A stretch of 64,000 nucleotides of DNA from an uncultured Pseudomonadales bacterium (GCA_943788445.1 CALSQH010000001.1:186001-250000), one strand, 5' to 3'; positions 48,941 to 58,199 are shown, numbered from the stretch's first letter. Translations and numbers: made by a program. Notes: generated by a model from the letters alone, not told the origin.

Positions 48941-51900
48941 ATGCCAACCGAAGAACAGTTGAACAGACCCAACAGTCAGCAGGATTTTCAGCGACTACAC
49001 ACTCTTGTTGAGCAATCGACAAGTACCCGTGAGCGCTTCAGGCTAAGCCGCCAATTGGTCGAGCTGAGTAAATTAGCGCAACGGGGTAAAGATATCAGTG
49101 CCCCTTGGGAAAAGTGGCACAGTGCACTGCTAAAAAATCAGCTGCAAATTGAAAAACGCCGCCAGAATCTCCCAGTCCTCGAATATCCAGATCTCCCTGT
49201 GAGCGCTAGATCTGATGAGATTGCCGAGTTAATCCGTAAGCATCAAGTGATCGTCGTCGCCGGTGAAACCGGTTCGGGAAAAACAACCCAGCTGCCAAAA
49301 ATCTGTCTGCAAGCTGGCTGTGGTGTCAAAGGAATGATTGGCCATACCCAACCGCGACGTATTGCTGCGCGCACGGTAGCCAACCGCATTGCCGAAGAGT
49401 TAAAGGTGCCACTGGGAGAAGCCGTAGGCTATCAGGTACGCTTCTCCGACCAGAGTTCGCCGAACAGCTATATCAAATTAATGACCGACGGCATTCTTTT
49501 GGCCGAAATTCAAAACGATCGATTTCTCAGCAAATACGATACATTGATTATTGATGAGGCTCACGAACGCAGCCTGAATATTGATTTCCTCTTGGGCTAC
49601 CTTAAAAATCTGCTACCCAAGCGACCAGAACTAAAAATCATCATCACCTCCGCAACTATTGATGTAGAAAAATTTTCCAAACATTTTAATAATGCGCCAA
49701 TAGTTGAAGTCTCCGGTCGCAGTTTCCCCGTGGAAGTTATTTACAATCACCCTGATGATGTAGAGGTCGATCGCGACCAAATGATTGTCGATTGCTTGCA
49801 AGACATTCAAGCCAATCAGAAACAGGGTGATGTATTAGTATTTTTAAGTGGTGAGCGTGAGATTCGCGAAGTTAATCTGGCTATTAAACGAGCGCAGTTA
49901 CCCCACACTGAAGTTGTTCCACTCTACGCGCGATTGAGTCTGGCTGAGCAGAGCAAGATTTTTTCAGCCCACCGCGGCCGCCGTATAGTGTTGAGTACCA
50001 ATGTCGCTGAAACCTCATTAACCGTGCCCGGCATTCGCTATGTGATCGATGCTGGACGGGCAAGAGTGTCGCGCTATAGTTTTCGCACCAAAGTACAGAG
50101 GCTACCGATCGAGGCGGTCTCTCAGGCCAGCGCCAATCAGCGTGCTGGACGCTGTGGTCGGGTTAGTGAAGGGGTTTGCTATCGCCTTTACAGCGAGGAT
50201 GATTTTCAGGCTCGCGCAGAATTTACCGATCCGGAAATTATACGCACCAATCTTGCGGCTGTAATTCTGCAGATGCTGCATCTAAAAATCGGTGACATCC
50301 GCAACTTTCCTTTTGTTGACCCCCCCGACCATCGAATGATCAGCGATGGATTTAAGCTACTTGAAGAACTTCAGGTGGTTACAGATGAGGGTAAATTAAC
50401 CGCCCTTGGCAAACGTATAGTAAATATTCCGCTAGATCCTAGATTTGCGCGGATGTTGTTAGAGGCCGCTAAGAATGGCTGCCTCTCCGAAGTGATGATC
50501 ATTACCACCGGCCTGAGTATTCAGGACCCCCGTGAGCGCCCAGCTGACAAACAGCAGGCCGCAGATCAAAGCCATAAAAAATGGCAAGAACCCAACTCCG
50601 ACTTTATTTCGCTATTAAATTTGTGGAGGCACTTTGAAGAGCAGCGACAACAGCTGTCCGGCAATCAATACAGTCGGTACTGCAAGGCAAATTATGTCTC
50701 CTATCTGCGCATGCGCGAGTGGCGCGACCTGCATCATCAGGTGCACGGCGCCTGCCGCGCCCTAAAACTTACAGGCAATTCTAAGCCCGCAGAGGCAGAT
50801 GATATTCATCGGTCACTGCTGTCAGGGCTGCTTGGGCAGGTGGGTATATTGCAGGAGAAATGGGAATTTCTCGGCACCCGCAATCGCAAGTTCTTTATCT
50901 TCCCAGGTTCAGGTTTAAGTAAAAAGCCACCGAAATGGGTGATGGCCGGCTCACTAATGGAAACCACCAAACAGTTCGCCCTAACTGTGGCTAAGATTGA
51001 TTCTGATTGGCTGGAGCCACTCGCCGCTCATCTGGTCAAAAAGAGCTATAGCGAGCCCTTTTACAGCATTAAGTCCGGTCAGGTAATGGCCAAGGAGCGG
51101 CAGACATTATTTGGCCTGAGCATTGTTGAAAATAAACGCCGTGTCTATGGTCAGGTTGCCCCAGATGAGGCGCGCAAAATTTTTATTCAACAGGCGTTGG
51201 TGGAAGAAGGCTATCGAGGCAAAGGCGACTTCTATAGAGAAAATCACAAATTAGTCGAAGAGCTTCAGGCTCTTGAAGATCGCTTTCGACGTCGCGACTT
51301 ATTAGTCGAACAGCAGGTGATCTACGACTTCTACAACGAACGCGTCCCCAACGGTATTTATAATCTACCGCTGTTTGAAAAGTGGCGCAAGAAGGCTGAG
51401 ACCAGCGCACCGCGATTACTGAAATTAGAAAAAGACTATTTGCAGTTGCGAGGGTTGTCTGAGGAAGAGCAAACCCAGTTCCCTGAAACTGTTACCTGCC
51501 AAGGTATCAGCTATAACCTGCGCTACCATTTTGAACCCAACCATAGTGAGGACGGTGTCAGCGCCGTTGTGCCATTGCCGCTATTGCACCAGCTACCGAG
51601 ATATTTCTTTGAATGGTTGGTGCCTGGCATGCTGCGCGATAAATGTATTGCACTGGTTAAAAGCCTACCCAAACAGACTAGGCGAAATTTTGTTCCAGTC
51701 CCGGACTATGTCGATGCGTTTTTGTTAAAAGTGAAACCTCAGGATCGGCCCTTAACAGAAGTGCTCGCTGAGTATTTAAAGCGCGAAACCGGTGTTGCTA
51801 TTCCCGCTGAACAGTGGAAGCCTGAAAATCTCGACGCCTGGTATCAGATGAATTTTGTTCTCGAAGATGAAAATGCTGTTGAGATTGCCATGGCTCGTAG

Positions 51901-52873
51901 TCTGGAAAAACTTCAGCAAGACTTTAAACAGCAAATTAATGAAGGGCTAGAGCAGGCCGCCGATCAGGGTGCCGATAAGAGTAGAACAAGGCAGGGAATT
52001 ATCGAGTGGGATTTTGAGCAGCTGCCAGAAGAAGTCGCCTTAAAGCACGGGAAAATAACCATAAAAGCCTGGCCGGCACTGCGTGACTGTGGTGAATCAG
52101 TGTCACTCGAGGTGCTCGACAATCCCATGCAAGCGGAAAAAATAAGCCGGCAAGGTCAGCTTAGACTGGCTTTGCTAAGAGGACGCGAGCAGGTTAAATA
52201 TTTAACTAAGCACCTGTTACGTGGCAGTGACCTATCGCTAAAAGCGGCACAGGTTGGCGATCGTAAACAGCTATCCGATGCCCTAATTAGTGCCAGTTTT
52301 CAGCAAGCCATCTTTGCCAGCACTCAGGTGCTGAGGGAGCAGCAGCAGTTTGATCAGGCCTTTGAGGTCGGTATCGGCAACGTGGTTATGCTTGCTCAGG
52401 AATATGGTCAAGTTATCGATTCATTATTGCCGCGTCTGCATAACACCCAGAAACTACTCAGATCTTTGGGTCTTCCGGCCATCTATGCGGCAGACGATAT
52501 TCGCAGCCAGTTAGATTGGTTGTTTAGCTCGGATACCCTCACCAGGATCTCCGCTGAAGTAATTAGACAATATCCCCGCTATATAAAAGCTATAGAGGTG
52601 CGTCTAGAAAAGCTTGCTGCTCAGGTCAGTAAAGATCGGCAGCATATTGCAGAGCTAGAAACGCTTTTAGCGCCTTGCAAACTTGCACTAGTGGAAGATC
52701 AGCCACTCTCTGTTGAGCTAGATATGGCACTGCGGGAATTTTGTTGGCTAGTAGAAGAATACCGAGTTTCTCTATTTGCCCAACAATTAAAAACCCGTGT
52801 TCCTGTATCCCTAAAGCGACTACAGAAACGTTGGGGCGATATTGACGAGCAATTGCGAAGATTTCGGGTATAG
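48941..52873 (+). CDS. hrpA: ATP-dependent RNA helicase HrpA
   Basis: The 1310 residues are typical HrpA length. DEAH motor: Walker A GETGSGKTTQLP, DEAH box IIDEAHERSLN, SAT motif ITSATID, QRAGRCGR motif VI. These are followed by a HA2/OB-fold region and the long DUF3418 C-terminal domain with WLVPGMLRDK. It rescues stalled ribosomes and handles mRNA. It starts 9 bp after dnaQ. Confidence 0.96.
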   Translation: MPTEEQLNRPNSQQDFQRLHTLVEQSTSTRERFRLSRQLVELSKLAQRGKDISAPWEKWHSALLKNQLQIEKRRQNLPVLEYPDLPVSARSDEIAELIRKHQVIVVAGETGSGKTTQLPKICLQAGCGVKGMIGHTQPRRIAARTVANRIAEELKVPLGEAVGYQVRFSDQSSPNSYIKLMTDGILLAEIQNDRFLSKYDTLIIDEAHERSLNIDFLLGYLKNLLPKRPELKIIITSATIDVEKFSKHFNNAPIVEVSGRSFPVEVIYNHPDDVEVDRDQMIVDCLQDIQANQKQGDVLVFLSGEREIREVNLAIKRAQLPHTEVVPLYARLSLAEQSKIFSAHRGRRIVLSTNVAETSLTVPGIRYVIDAGRARVSRYSFRTKVQRLPIEAVSQASANQRAGRCGRVSEGVCYRLYSEDDFQARAEFTDPEIIRTNLAAVILQMLHLKIGDIRNFPFVDPPDHRMISDGFKLLEELQVVTDEGKLTALGKRIVNIPLDPRFARMLLEAAKNGCLSEVMIITTGLSIQDPRERPADKQQAADQSHKKWQEPNSDFISLLNLWRHFEEQRQQLSGNQYSRYCKANYVSYLRMREWRDLHHQVHGACRALKLTGNSKPAEADDIHRSLLSGLLGQVGILQEKWEFLGTRNRKFFIFPGSGLSKKPPKWVMAGSLMETTKQFALTVAKIDSDWLEPLAAHLVKKSYSEPFYSIKSGQVMAKERQTLFGLSIVENKRRVYGQVAPDEARKIFIQQALVEEGYRGKGDFYRENHKLVEELQALEDRFRRRDLLVEQQVIYDFYNERVPNGIYNLPLFEKWRKKAETSAPRLLKLEKDYLQLRGLSEEEQTQFPETVTCQGISYNLRYHFEPNHSEDGVSAVVPLPLLHQLPRYFFEWLVPGMLRDKCIALVKSLPKQTRRNFVPVPDYVDAFLLKVKPQDRPLTEVLAEYLKRETGVAIPAEQWKPENLDAWYQMNFVLEDENAVEIAMARSLEKLQQDFKQQINEGLEQAADQGADKSRTRQGIIEWDFEQLPEEVALKHGKITIKAWPALRDCGESVSLEVLDNPMQAEKISRQGQLRLALLRGREQVKYLTKHLLRGSDLSLKAAQVGDRKQLSDALISASFQQAIFASTQVLREQQQFDQAFEVGIGNVVMLAQEYGQVIDSLLPRLHNTQKLLRSLGLPAIYAADDIRSQLDWLFSSDTLTRISAEVIRQYPRYIKAIEVRLEKLAAQVSKDRQHIAELETLLAPCKLALVEDQPLSVELDMALREFCWLVEEYRVSLFAQQLKTRVPVSLKRLQKRWGDIDEQLRRFRV

Positions 52874-52949
52874 GTAAATAGGTGAGTGGCTAGGTGGCTA
52901 GGTGTTGTAGGTAAGTAAAGTGGAGACGAAAAAAACAACCAAACAGTTC

Positions 52950-52977
52950 GGAACTTCGTATAAACTCGCTGGTCTGA
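52950..52977 (+). promoter_or_regulatory. Near-consensus ECF / sigma-E-type promoter of the buf-like operon
   Basis: GGAACTT, 15-bp spacer, GTCTGA: six of six at the RpoE -35 core and one mismatch from the GTCTAA -10. It lies ~79 bp before the precursor start codon. It implies envelope- or metal-stress sigma control. The cognate sigma factor is not identified; the ECF gene at 6855 has a different-looking promoter. Confidence 0.7.
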
Positions 52978-53055
52978 AATGCATCCCAAAACCAACTTGG
53001 AATGGGGTGCAGGTAAAAAATTAATTAAATATTACCAACACATGGAGAAACTCCA

Positions 53056-53412
53056 ATGAATAAACAAAATATCAAGCCTTTAGTGACCGCTATAGGCGCT
53101 GCATTTATCGCCACAGCAGCAATCTCAGCGCCAGCGGCATTTGCTGCTGAAAATCCTTTCCAAGCGGACGAATTACGCTCTGGCTATAACCTAGCTGGCC
53201 ATCATGCGGAAGGAAAATGCGGTGAAGGCAAATGTGGTGAAGGCAAAGCCGACGCGGAAGGCAAATGCGGTGAAGGTAAAGCTGAAGCTGAAGGCAAATG
53301 CGGTGAAGGCAAATGCGGTGGCGATAAAGCTGCTGACGAAGGTAAATGTGGCGGTGAAAAAGCTGACGACGAAGGTAAGTGTGGTGAAGGCAAGTGCGGT
53401 GGCGCAGCCTAA
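53056..53412 (+). CDS. bufA: Bufferin/HvfA-type precursor peptide with eight EGKCG motifs
   Basis: The 118 residues have a signal peptide ending AAFA (cut after ~30), a short linker (AENPFQADELRSGYNLAGHH) and a Lys/Glu/Gly-rich Cys repeat region. All eight cysteines (55, 60, 71, 82, 87, 98, 109, 114) lie in the same EGKCG motif, with spacings 5, 11, 11, 5, 11, 11, 5: a 27-residue super-repeat. This matches the exported precursors modified by DUF692/MNIO enzymes, where Cys residues become thiooxazole-type heterocycles that bind copper. GGAG precedes the ATG. It is the first gene of a three-gene operon. The modification itself is inferred from the family. Confidence 0.85.
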   Translation: MNKQNIKPLVTAIGAAFIATAAISAPAAFAAENPFQADELRSGYNLAGHHAEGKCGEGKCGEGKADAEGKCGEGKAEAEGKCGEGKCGGDKAADEGKCGGEKADDEGKCGEGKCGGAA

Positions 53413-53452
53413 AATAACATTTATGCCAGCGACACAGCTAAATGGCTATTAA

Positions 53453-54307
53453 GTGAAGCAAAGCTACCCTGTTCAAGGGGCGGGCTTGGGATTAAGGCGG
53501 GCACTTTGTGGCCCGCTTTCTTCTGTATCTCCGAAACAGGTTCAGTTTATGGAGGTAGCGCCAGAAAACTGGATAAATGTCGGTGGTCGTTACGGCGCGT
53601 CTTTCAGAGAATACACCGAAAAATTTCCCTTTGTCCTGCATGGACTCTCCTTATCAATAGGTTCCCCCTCGCCACTCGACTGGGATTTATTGCGGGCTAT
53701 TAAGGCATTTATGTCTGAACACTCTATTCGCTGCTACAGCGAACATTTGAGTTACTGCAGTGACAGTGGTCATCTCTATGACCTGATGCCAATTCCCTTT
53801 ACAGAGCAAGCGGTTGACTACGTAGCCGAGCGTATTATGCAGATACAGGATTTTCTCGGGCAGCGCATCGCCATGGAAAATGTCTCCTACTATGCGGCGC
53901 CACAGCAGGAAATGTCAGAGATAGATTTCACCAATGCAGTGCTTGAAAAAGCCGATTGCAATCTGTTACTCGACGTTAATAATATTTATGTCAACAGTAT
54001 TAACCACAGTTACGATCCCCTTGAGTTTCTTAGGGCACTGCCCGGTGATCGCATTGCCTATGGGCATATCGCCGGTCACTATGACGAAGCTGAAGACCTG
54101 CGCGTAGATACTCATGGTGCCGACGTAATTGATCCCGTTTGGGCGCTCCTAGATGCGGCGTATGAACAATTTGGAGCATTTCCGACACTGCTAGAGAGGG
54201 ACTTTAATATTCCCCCGGTCGATGAATTACTTAAAGAAGTTGAGCAGATTAGAGAGCGGCAGGCCAGATACAGCCAACAATCTATAACAGAGAGTATGGG
54301 TCTTTAG
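53453..54307 (+). CDS. bufB: DUF692 multinuclear iron oxidase (MNIO), bufferin/HvfB-type maturase
   Basis: This 284-residue TIM-barrel enzyme has a candidate metal-ligand set typical of the family: His63 (LHGLS), Glu97/His98 (SEHLSY), Glu142/Asn143 (MENVS), Asp174 (LLDVNN), His205 and His209 (HIAGH), Asp219/His221 (DTHG) and Glu248 (LLERD). It is expected to oxidise Cys residues of the upstream precursor using an Fe(II)/Fe(III) centre and O2. GTG start 40 bp after the precursor stop; stop 2 bp before the partner gene. Confidence 0.92.
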   Translation: MKQSYPVQGAGLGLRRALCGPLSSVSPKQVQFMEVAPENWINVGGRYGASFREYTEKFPFVLHGLSLSIGSPSPLDWDLLRAIKAFMSEHSIRCYSEHLSYCSDSGHLYDLMPIPFTEQAVDYVAERIMQIQDFLGQRIAMENVSYYAAPQQEMSEIDFTNAVLEKADCNLLLDVNNIYVNSINHSYDPLEFLRALPGDRIAYGHIAGHYDEAEDLRVDTHGADVIDPVWALLDAAYEQFGAFPTLLERDFNIPPVDELLKEVEQIRERQARYSQQSITESMGL

Positions 54308-54309
54308 GC

Positions 54310-55071
54310 ATGAATAAGGATTCTGAGAAGCCCGCATTCCAACAGGCACAAATGGAATTTGCTGCACATATTCGAAGCCCTAAGAGCAACAGTGCACCCG
54401 CAGGAATAGAAGACCGCCGATTGGAAATCTATCGCAATCTATTTTTCAATAATATCCAATCCTTTATCGCCAATGGCTTTCCGATTCTGAAATCTATCAC
54501 CGACCCTGACGATTGGGCAGCAATGGTGCGTGACTTCGTTCATCATCATCAAAGTCACAGCCCCTACTTTTTAGAGATTGGCAGTGAATTTTTGCAATAC
54601 CTGCAAGATGAGCGCAAGGCCAAAGCCACTGATCCAGGATTTCTTCTCGAGCTTGCCCACTATGAGTGGGTAGAGATGGCACTGGATACATCAACGCTAG
54701 AATTCCCTGATGCTAGGACCGATGGCGACTTACTGGCTGATTGTCCGGTCGTTTCCCCTTTAGCTTGGCCGCTGAGCTATCGCTATCCGGTGCAGATGAT
54801 CGGGCCAGATTTTCAGCCCTCAGTTGATCAATCCGTCGCGACTTATCTTATTGTCTATAGAGATCGCAATATGAAAATTGGTTTTATTGAAACCAATTCA
54901 ACTACCGTCAGGCTGCTTGAGATATTTCGAGAGGAGAGCCTTACCGGTCGAGAAGCACTGCTAAAATTGGCGGCTGAACTCAATCATCCCAATCCAGAGG
55001 CCTTGATTCAATTCGGTCTTGATCTACTATTACAGTTACGCAATAAAGAGATTATTTGCGGTTTTCATTAA
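54310..55071 (+). CDS. bufC: DUF2063 partner protein (bufferin/HvfC-type)
   Basis: The 253 residues comprise an N-terminal DUF2063 domain (FQQAQMEFAAHIRSP ... DRRLEIYRNLFFNNIQSFIA, then HSPYFLEIGSEFLQYL) and a C-terminal domain (LTGREALLKLAAELN ... LDLLLQLRNKEIICG) resembling a RiPP-recognition fold. Members pair with DUF692 enzymes and present the precursor to them. It is immediately downstream of bufB. No DoxX-type fourth gene follows. Confidence 0.9.
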   Translation: MNKDSEKPAFQQAQMEFAAHIRSPKSNSAPAGIEDRRLEIYRNLFFNNIQSFIANGFPILKSITDPDDWAAMVRDFVHHHQSHSPYFLEIGSEFLQYLQDERKAKATDPGFLLELAHYEWVEMALDTSTLEFPDARTDGDLLADCPVVSPLAWPLSYRYPVQMIGPDFQPSVDQSVATYLIVYRDRNMKIGFIETNSTTVRLLEIFREESLTGREALLKLAAELNHPNPEALIQFGLDLLLQLRNKEIICGFH

Positions 55072-55167
55072 TTTTTCTTCTTCTAGCTCATCAGGCTGTG
55101 TACGCGGCTGCAATTGAACAGTAGAATGCCGGAATATGTATATATGCAAATGATTTGCGAGTTAATT

Positions 55168-55932
55168 ATGAGAGATTTGACCTTGGCAGCCATTTTTAGA
55201 GTAGCGGTTAAAACGCCGTTTAAAGCACCCGTTAGAGCACTAGTTGCATCAATGGTTGTCGTAATTTTTTCAGGTCTGGCAGCAATGCCGGTTTATGCTG
55301 AGGATGGAGATAGATTGGAAAAGCTCAATCGACAGGTTTTTTATGTCAATGAGCGTCTTGATCACTATGCTCTGCGCCCAGCCGCAGTCACTTACACCAC
55401 TTTGATGCCAGATCCTCTGGAGCAGGGCGTCGATAACTTCTTTAGCAATCTCGATGAGGTGGGCAATATTCTCAACGACCTGTTGCAGGGTAAGTTCAAG
55501 CAAGCCAGTCATGATGGCGGTCGATTTTTAATCAATACAACGATCGGAGTAGGTGGTTTGTTTGATGTTGCAGAGCGTGCCGGCCTGCCTAAAAGTGATG
55601 GTGAGAATTTTGGTCAGACCTTGGCTGTTTGGGGTGTTGGTGAAGGCCCATATCTCATGTTGCCATTGATAGGGCCATCTACATTGAGGGATGCACCGAG
55701 TAAGTTCGTCGATAGTATAACCAGTCCGTTTTCTTATGTAGATGACGTTAGAACACGTAATGCCGCCAGAGGTGTAGACCTCTTGGCCAAAAGAGCAGGC
55801 CTATTAGAGATTGATAGCATTATGTCTGGCGATAAATATTTATTTGTTCGAGATGTGTATTTGCAGCGTAACCGATATCTTGTCAACGATGGTGCAATAG
55901 AAGATGATTTCGGTGATTTTGACGATTACTAA
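55168..55932 (+). CDS. mlaA: MlaA (VacJ)-family phospholipid transport protein, apparently not lipidated
   Basis: The product is 254 residues from ATG 55168 (a further upstream start is open but would precede the signal with a hydrophilic stretch). It contains the MlaA core: LEKLNRQVFYVNERLDHYALRPAA, DNFFSNLDEVGNILNDLLQGK, GLPKSDGENFGQTLAVWGVGEGPYLMLPLIGPS. In the Mla system MlaA removes mislocalised phospholipid from the outer leaflet. The N-terminus (LVASMVVVIFSGLAAMPVYA|EDG) has no lipobox Cys, unlike standard MlaA. It sits alone after the bufferin-like operon. Confidence 0.85.
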   Translation: MRDLTLAAIFRVAVKTPFKAPVRALVASMVVVIFSGLAAMPVYAEDGDRLEKLNRQVFYVNERLDHYALRPAAVTYTTLMPDPLEQGVDNFFSNLDEVGNILNDLLQGKFKQASHDGGRFLINTTIGVGGLFDVAERAGLPKSDGENFGQTLAVWGVGEGPYLMLPLIGPSTLRDAPSKFVDSITSPFSYVDDVRTRNAARGVDLLAKRAGLLEIDSIMSGDKYLFVRDVYLQRNRYLVNDGAIEDDFGDFDDY

Positions 55933-56060
55933 TTACAGGTGATTCCAATCATCGAAACACTGAATTCAGAGAAATTAAGCATGATATTAGCAGTACATTG
56001 GCCCTCATTTGTGCTTACTTATAATCAATGCACGTTTAACCAACCAAAGCCGAATTAGCG

Positions 56061-57245
56061 ATGAATGCAGCGTCAGGCCTGATCGCTCTCCTCAATGGAA
56101 ATGAGCCCAGCGTTCTAAGTTTAAGTCAGAGCCTCCAATCCCTTGGAAGGGAGACTGCGGCGGCGGCAAATTACGAAGCCATAGGCCACCTATGCAGCGA
56201 CCCGCTGATACAGCCTGTGGTAATCAGTTCTGAAAAAAACCCTATTGAAACCCCCGTTCAGCGTGAGAAACTCGAAGTTTTGGCGGCTAAATATTTGGTG
56301 ATTGTAGCGTTGAGTGCAGAGAGTGCCGGTGATGTCGCCGAGTATTTTCGTCTCGGTGTAGCCGATGTGGTTCTGCCTGAGACCAGCGAAGAGAAAATAA
56401 AAAATACCCTGTTGCGAATTGATAAGCTGGCTACGTCAAGGCTGAAAAAAAGGCTCTATCGCACAGAACTGGAAAAGGCTAACCAAGAACTACAAGAGAG
56501 TTTACGGCTGCTAAAACAAGACCAGATCGCTGGGTTGGAAGTGCAGAAAAGCCTGATGCCAGAGAGCCCATTAAAGTTTGGTGACTATGAAATCTCACAT
56601 TCGATTACCCCATCACTTTATTTAAGTGGCGACTTTGTTGGCTACAACTTTGTCTTGGGGCGCTACTTGCTGTTTTACTTTGCCGATGTCTCCGGTCACG
56701 GCGCTTCCTCGGCATTTGTCACCGTGCTTTTGCGCTTTATGATTGGTCGAGTAATACGCCGTCATCAATTGGAAAAGGATTATGGCGCGCTGGCACAGGC
56801 CCCAGAGGGGTTGGTGGAGCATATAAATAATCAGCTTCTGGCGACAGGGTTGGGAAAACACCTGACTATTGTGGCTGGATCCCTGGATACCGAAACCAGT
56901 CAATTACGCTATGTAGTTGGCGCGCAGCAACCCTCCCCGATTCTGGTGACAAAAGGCCACGCCGAGTATCTGCCTGGCAAAGGAAAACCCGCGGGAATTT
57001 TCGAAGATGCTTCTTGGGTCGTCCAGGAGATGACCCTGCCAGAAAATTTTGCACTGGTACTTCTATCCGACGGTGTATTTGACCTTGTTCCCGATAAAGA
57101 AATAGTTGATAAAGAACAAACACTGCTAAGTTACCTTGCCACCAGCTCTGACAATATCGATAAATTAAAAGAAGCGCTGTTTATCGATTACACCGAAGAC
57201 CCTCAAGATGATATCTCTGTTCTATTACTGACGAGGGGCATGTAG
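56061..57245 (+). CDS. PP2C-type phosphatase with N-terminal receiver-like domain
   Basis: The 394 residues comprise a receiver-like N-domain (~1-130, VIVALSAESAGDVAEYFRLGVADVVLP) in which I cannot place a clear phospho-acceptor Asp, then a coiled coil (RLYRTELEKANQELQESLRL), then a SpoIIE/RsbU-type PP2C domain with metal motifs SGDFVGYN, ADVSGHGASSA, LLSDGVFDL and DPQDDISVL. It probably dephosphorylates the STAS protein encoded next, in a partner-switching module comparable to HsbR-HsbA of Pseudomonas. Confidence 0.85.
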   Translation: MNAASGLIALLNGNEPSVLSLSQSLQSLGRETAAAANYEAIGHLCSDPLIQPVVISSEKNPIETPVQREKLEVLAAKYLVIVALSAESAGDVAEYFRLGVADVVLPETSEEKIKNTLLRIDKLATSRLKKRLYRTELEKANQELQESLRLLKQDQIAGLEVQKSLMPESPLKFGDYEISHSITPSLYLSGDFVGYNFVLGRYLLFYFADVSGHGASSAFVTVLLRFMIGRVIRRHQLEKDYGALAQAPEGLVEHINNQLLATGLGKHLTIVAGSLDTETSQLRYVVGAQQPSPILVTKGHAEYLPGKGKPAGIFEDASWVVQEMTLPENFALVLLSDGVFDLVPDKEIVDKEQTLLSYLATSSDNIDKLKEALFIDYTEDPQDDISVLLLTRGM

Positions 57246-57247
57246 TC

Positions 57248-57733
57248 GTGAGTGCCGGAAAGATTTTGGTCTCAGACGAAGAGGGTAACTACCTACTCAA
57301 GTTTATTGGCGATGTTAGGGTCACGCTCTGTGGCTCATTGAATCGTCATATGGAAACTATATTTGGTAGCCACGACGTTAAAAACGTCATTGTTGATATG
57401 CTTGAAGCTGAGGGCTTGGATAGTACCACGTTGGGATTGATGGCTAAGTTAGGGCTCTACTGTCGCAAAGAGTATGGGATAAATGTACGGGTCTTTTGTC
57501 AAAACCCAAGTATTTTACGGACTCTCGATTGCATGGGCTTTGAAGATATTTTTGATATTATTCAAGAAGTACCCAATATCAATGTAAAGCTACACAGTAT
57601 CGAATCGGTAAACCCAGAAGTTAATGAAATTCGCCGGCAGGTAGTCGAAGCACACAAGCTACTGATGCAGCTTAATCCTGACAATAGCAAGGAATTTACC
57701 GATCTGATCCGAGCTCTCGAATCAGATCAATAG
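57248..57733 (+). CDS. STAS-domain anti-sigma-factor antagonist
   Basis: The product is 161 residues with a GTG start 2 bp after the phosphatase stop. STAS fold with the phosphorylatable Ser/Thr site in EAEGLDSTTLGLMAKLG, then GINVRVFCQNPSILRTLDCMGFEDIFDI. The extra ~45 C-terminal residues are helical. Partner of the upstream phosphatase; the switch kinase/anti-sigma is not in the window. Confidence 0.85.
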   Translation: MSAGKILVSDEEGNYLLKFIGDVRVTLCGSLNRHMETIFGSHDVKNVIVDMLEAEGLDSTTLGLMAKLGLYCRKEYGINVRVFCQNPSILRTLDCMGFEDIFDIIQEVPNINVKLHSIESVNPEVNEIRRQVVEAHKLLMQLNPDNSKEFTDLIRALESDQ

Positions 57734-57752
57734 AAGGTTGAGAAATAATCTA

Positions 57753-58199
57753 TCAGGCCTGATCGCGCGCGGCTAATTTGCACTGAATATACTCGCTGTG
57801 ACGAATATGCAACAGATCAGCTACACGGCGAATAATGCCTTCCTCATGTTTATCCAAATACCCGTCGGCAAACGCCACGCGCCACATAGCTGTCATCAAA
57901 ACAATTTTTTTGTCATGGTCAAAATGGCTGTTGATTTCGCGGGTAAATTGGTAGAGCGACGTCGCCTCGGCCACTTCATCCCGAGATAGTAGTATCAACT
58001 CATCAACCTGTTCGATGCTGAGTTGCAACATCTGACTCAGGGTGTTGCTAATCGACGACAGCTCATCTTCGCCAAGATTGCCGTCGATCACCATCACTTC
58101 GATAAGCAGCGCCGCAGTGGCGAGTTGATCGCCACTCAGAGAACTATCATCGGTTTCGATAACATTTTTGGCAAAAAATGCCTTAATCTTATTAATCAT
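57753..58199 (-). CDS. TerB-like (tellurite resistance B / DjlA N-domain) protein
   Basis: The product is 148 residues from the ATG at 58199, which overlaps the transaldolase stop (TAATG). All-helical TerB fold: ALLIEVMVIDGNLGEDELSSI and MWRVAFADGYLDKHEEGIIRRVADLL, with the paired acidic residues (DG-N-LGEDE, DGYLDKHEE) that bind metal in TerB. Function in the cell is unclear. Confidence 0.82.
   Translation of the reverse strand: MINKIKAFFAKNVIETDDSSLSGDQLATAALLIEVMVIDGNLGEDELSSISNTLSQMLQLSIEQVDELILLSRDEVAEATSLYQFTREINSHFDHDKKIVLMTAMWRVAFADGYLDKHEEGIIRRVADLLHIRHSEYIQCKLAARDQA

Noticed and set aside
53202..53393. Minus-strand open frame opposite the Cys-repeat precursor
   Set aside because: The Pro/Ser/His repeats are the antisense of the EGKCG units, and no start context supports it.
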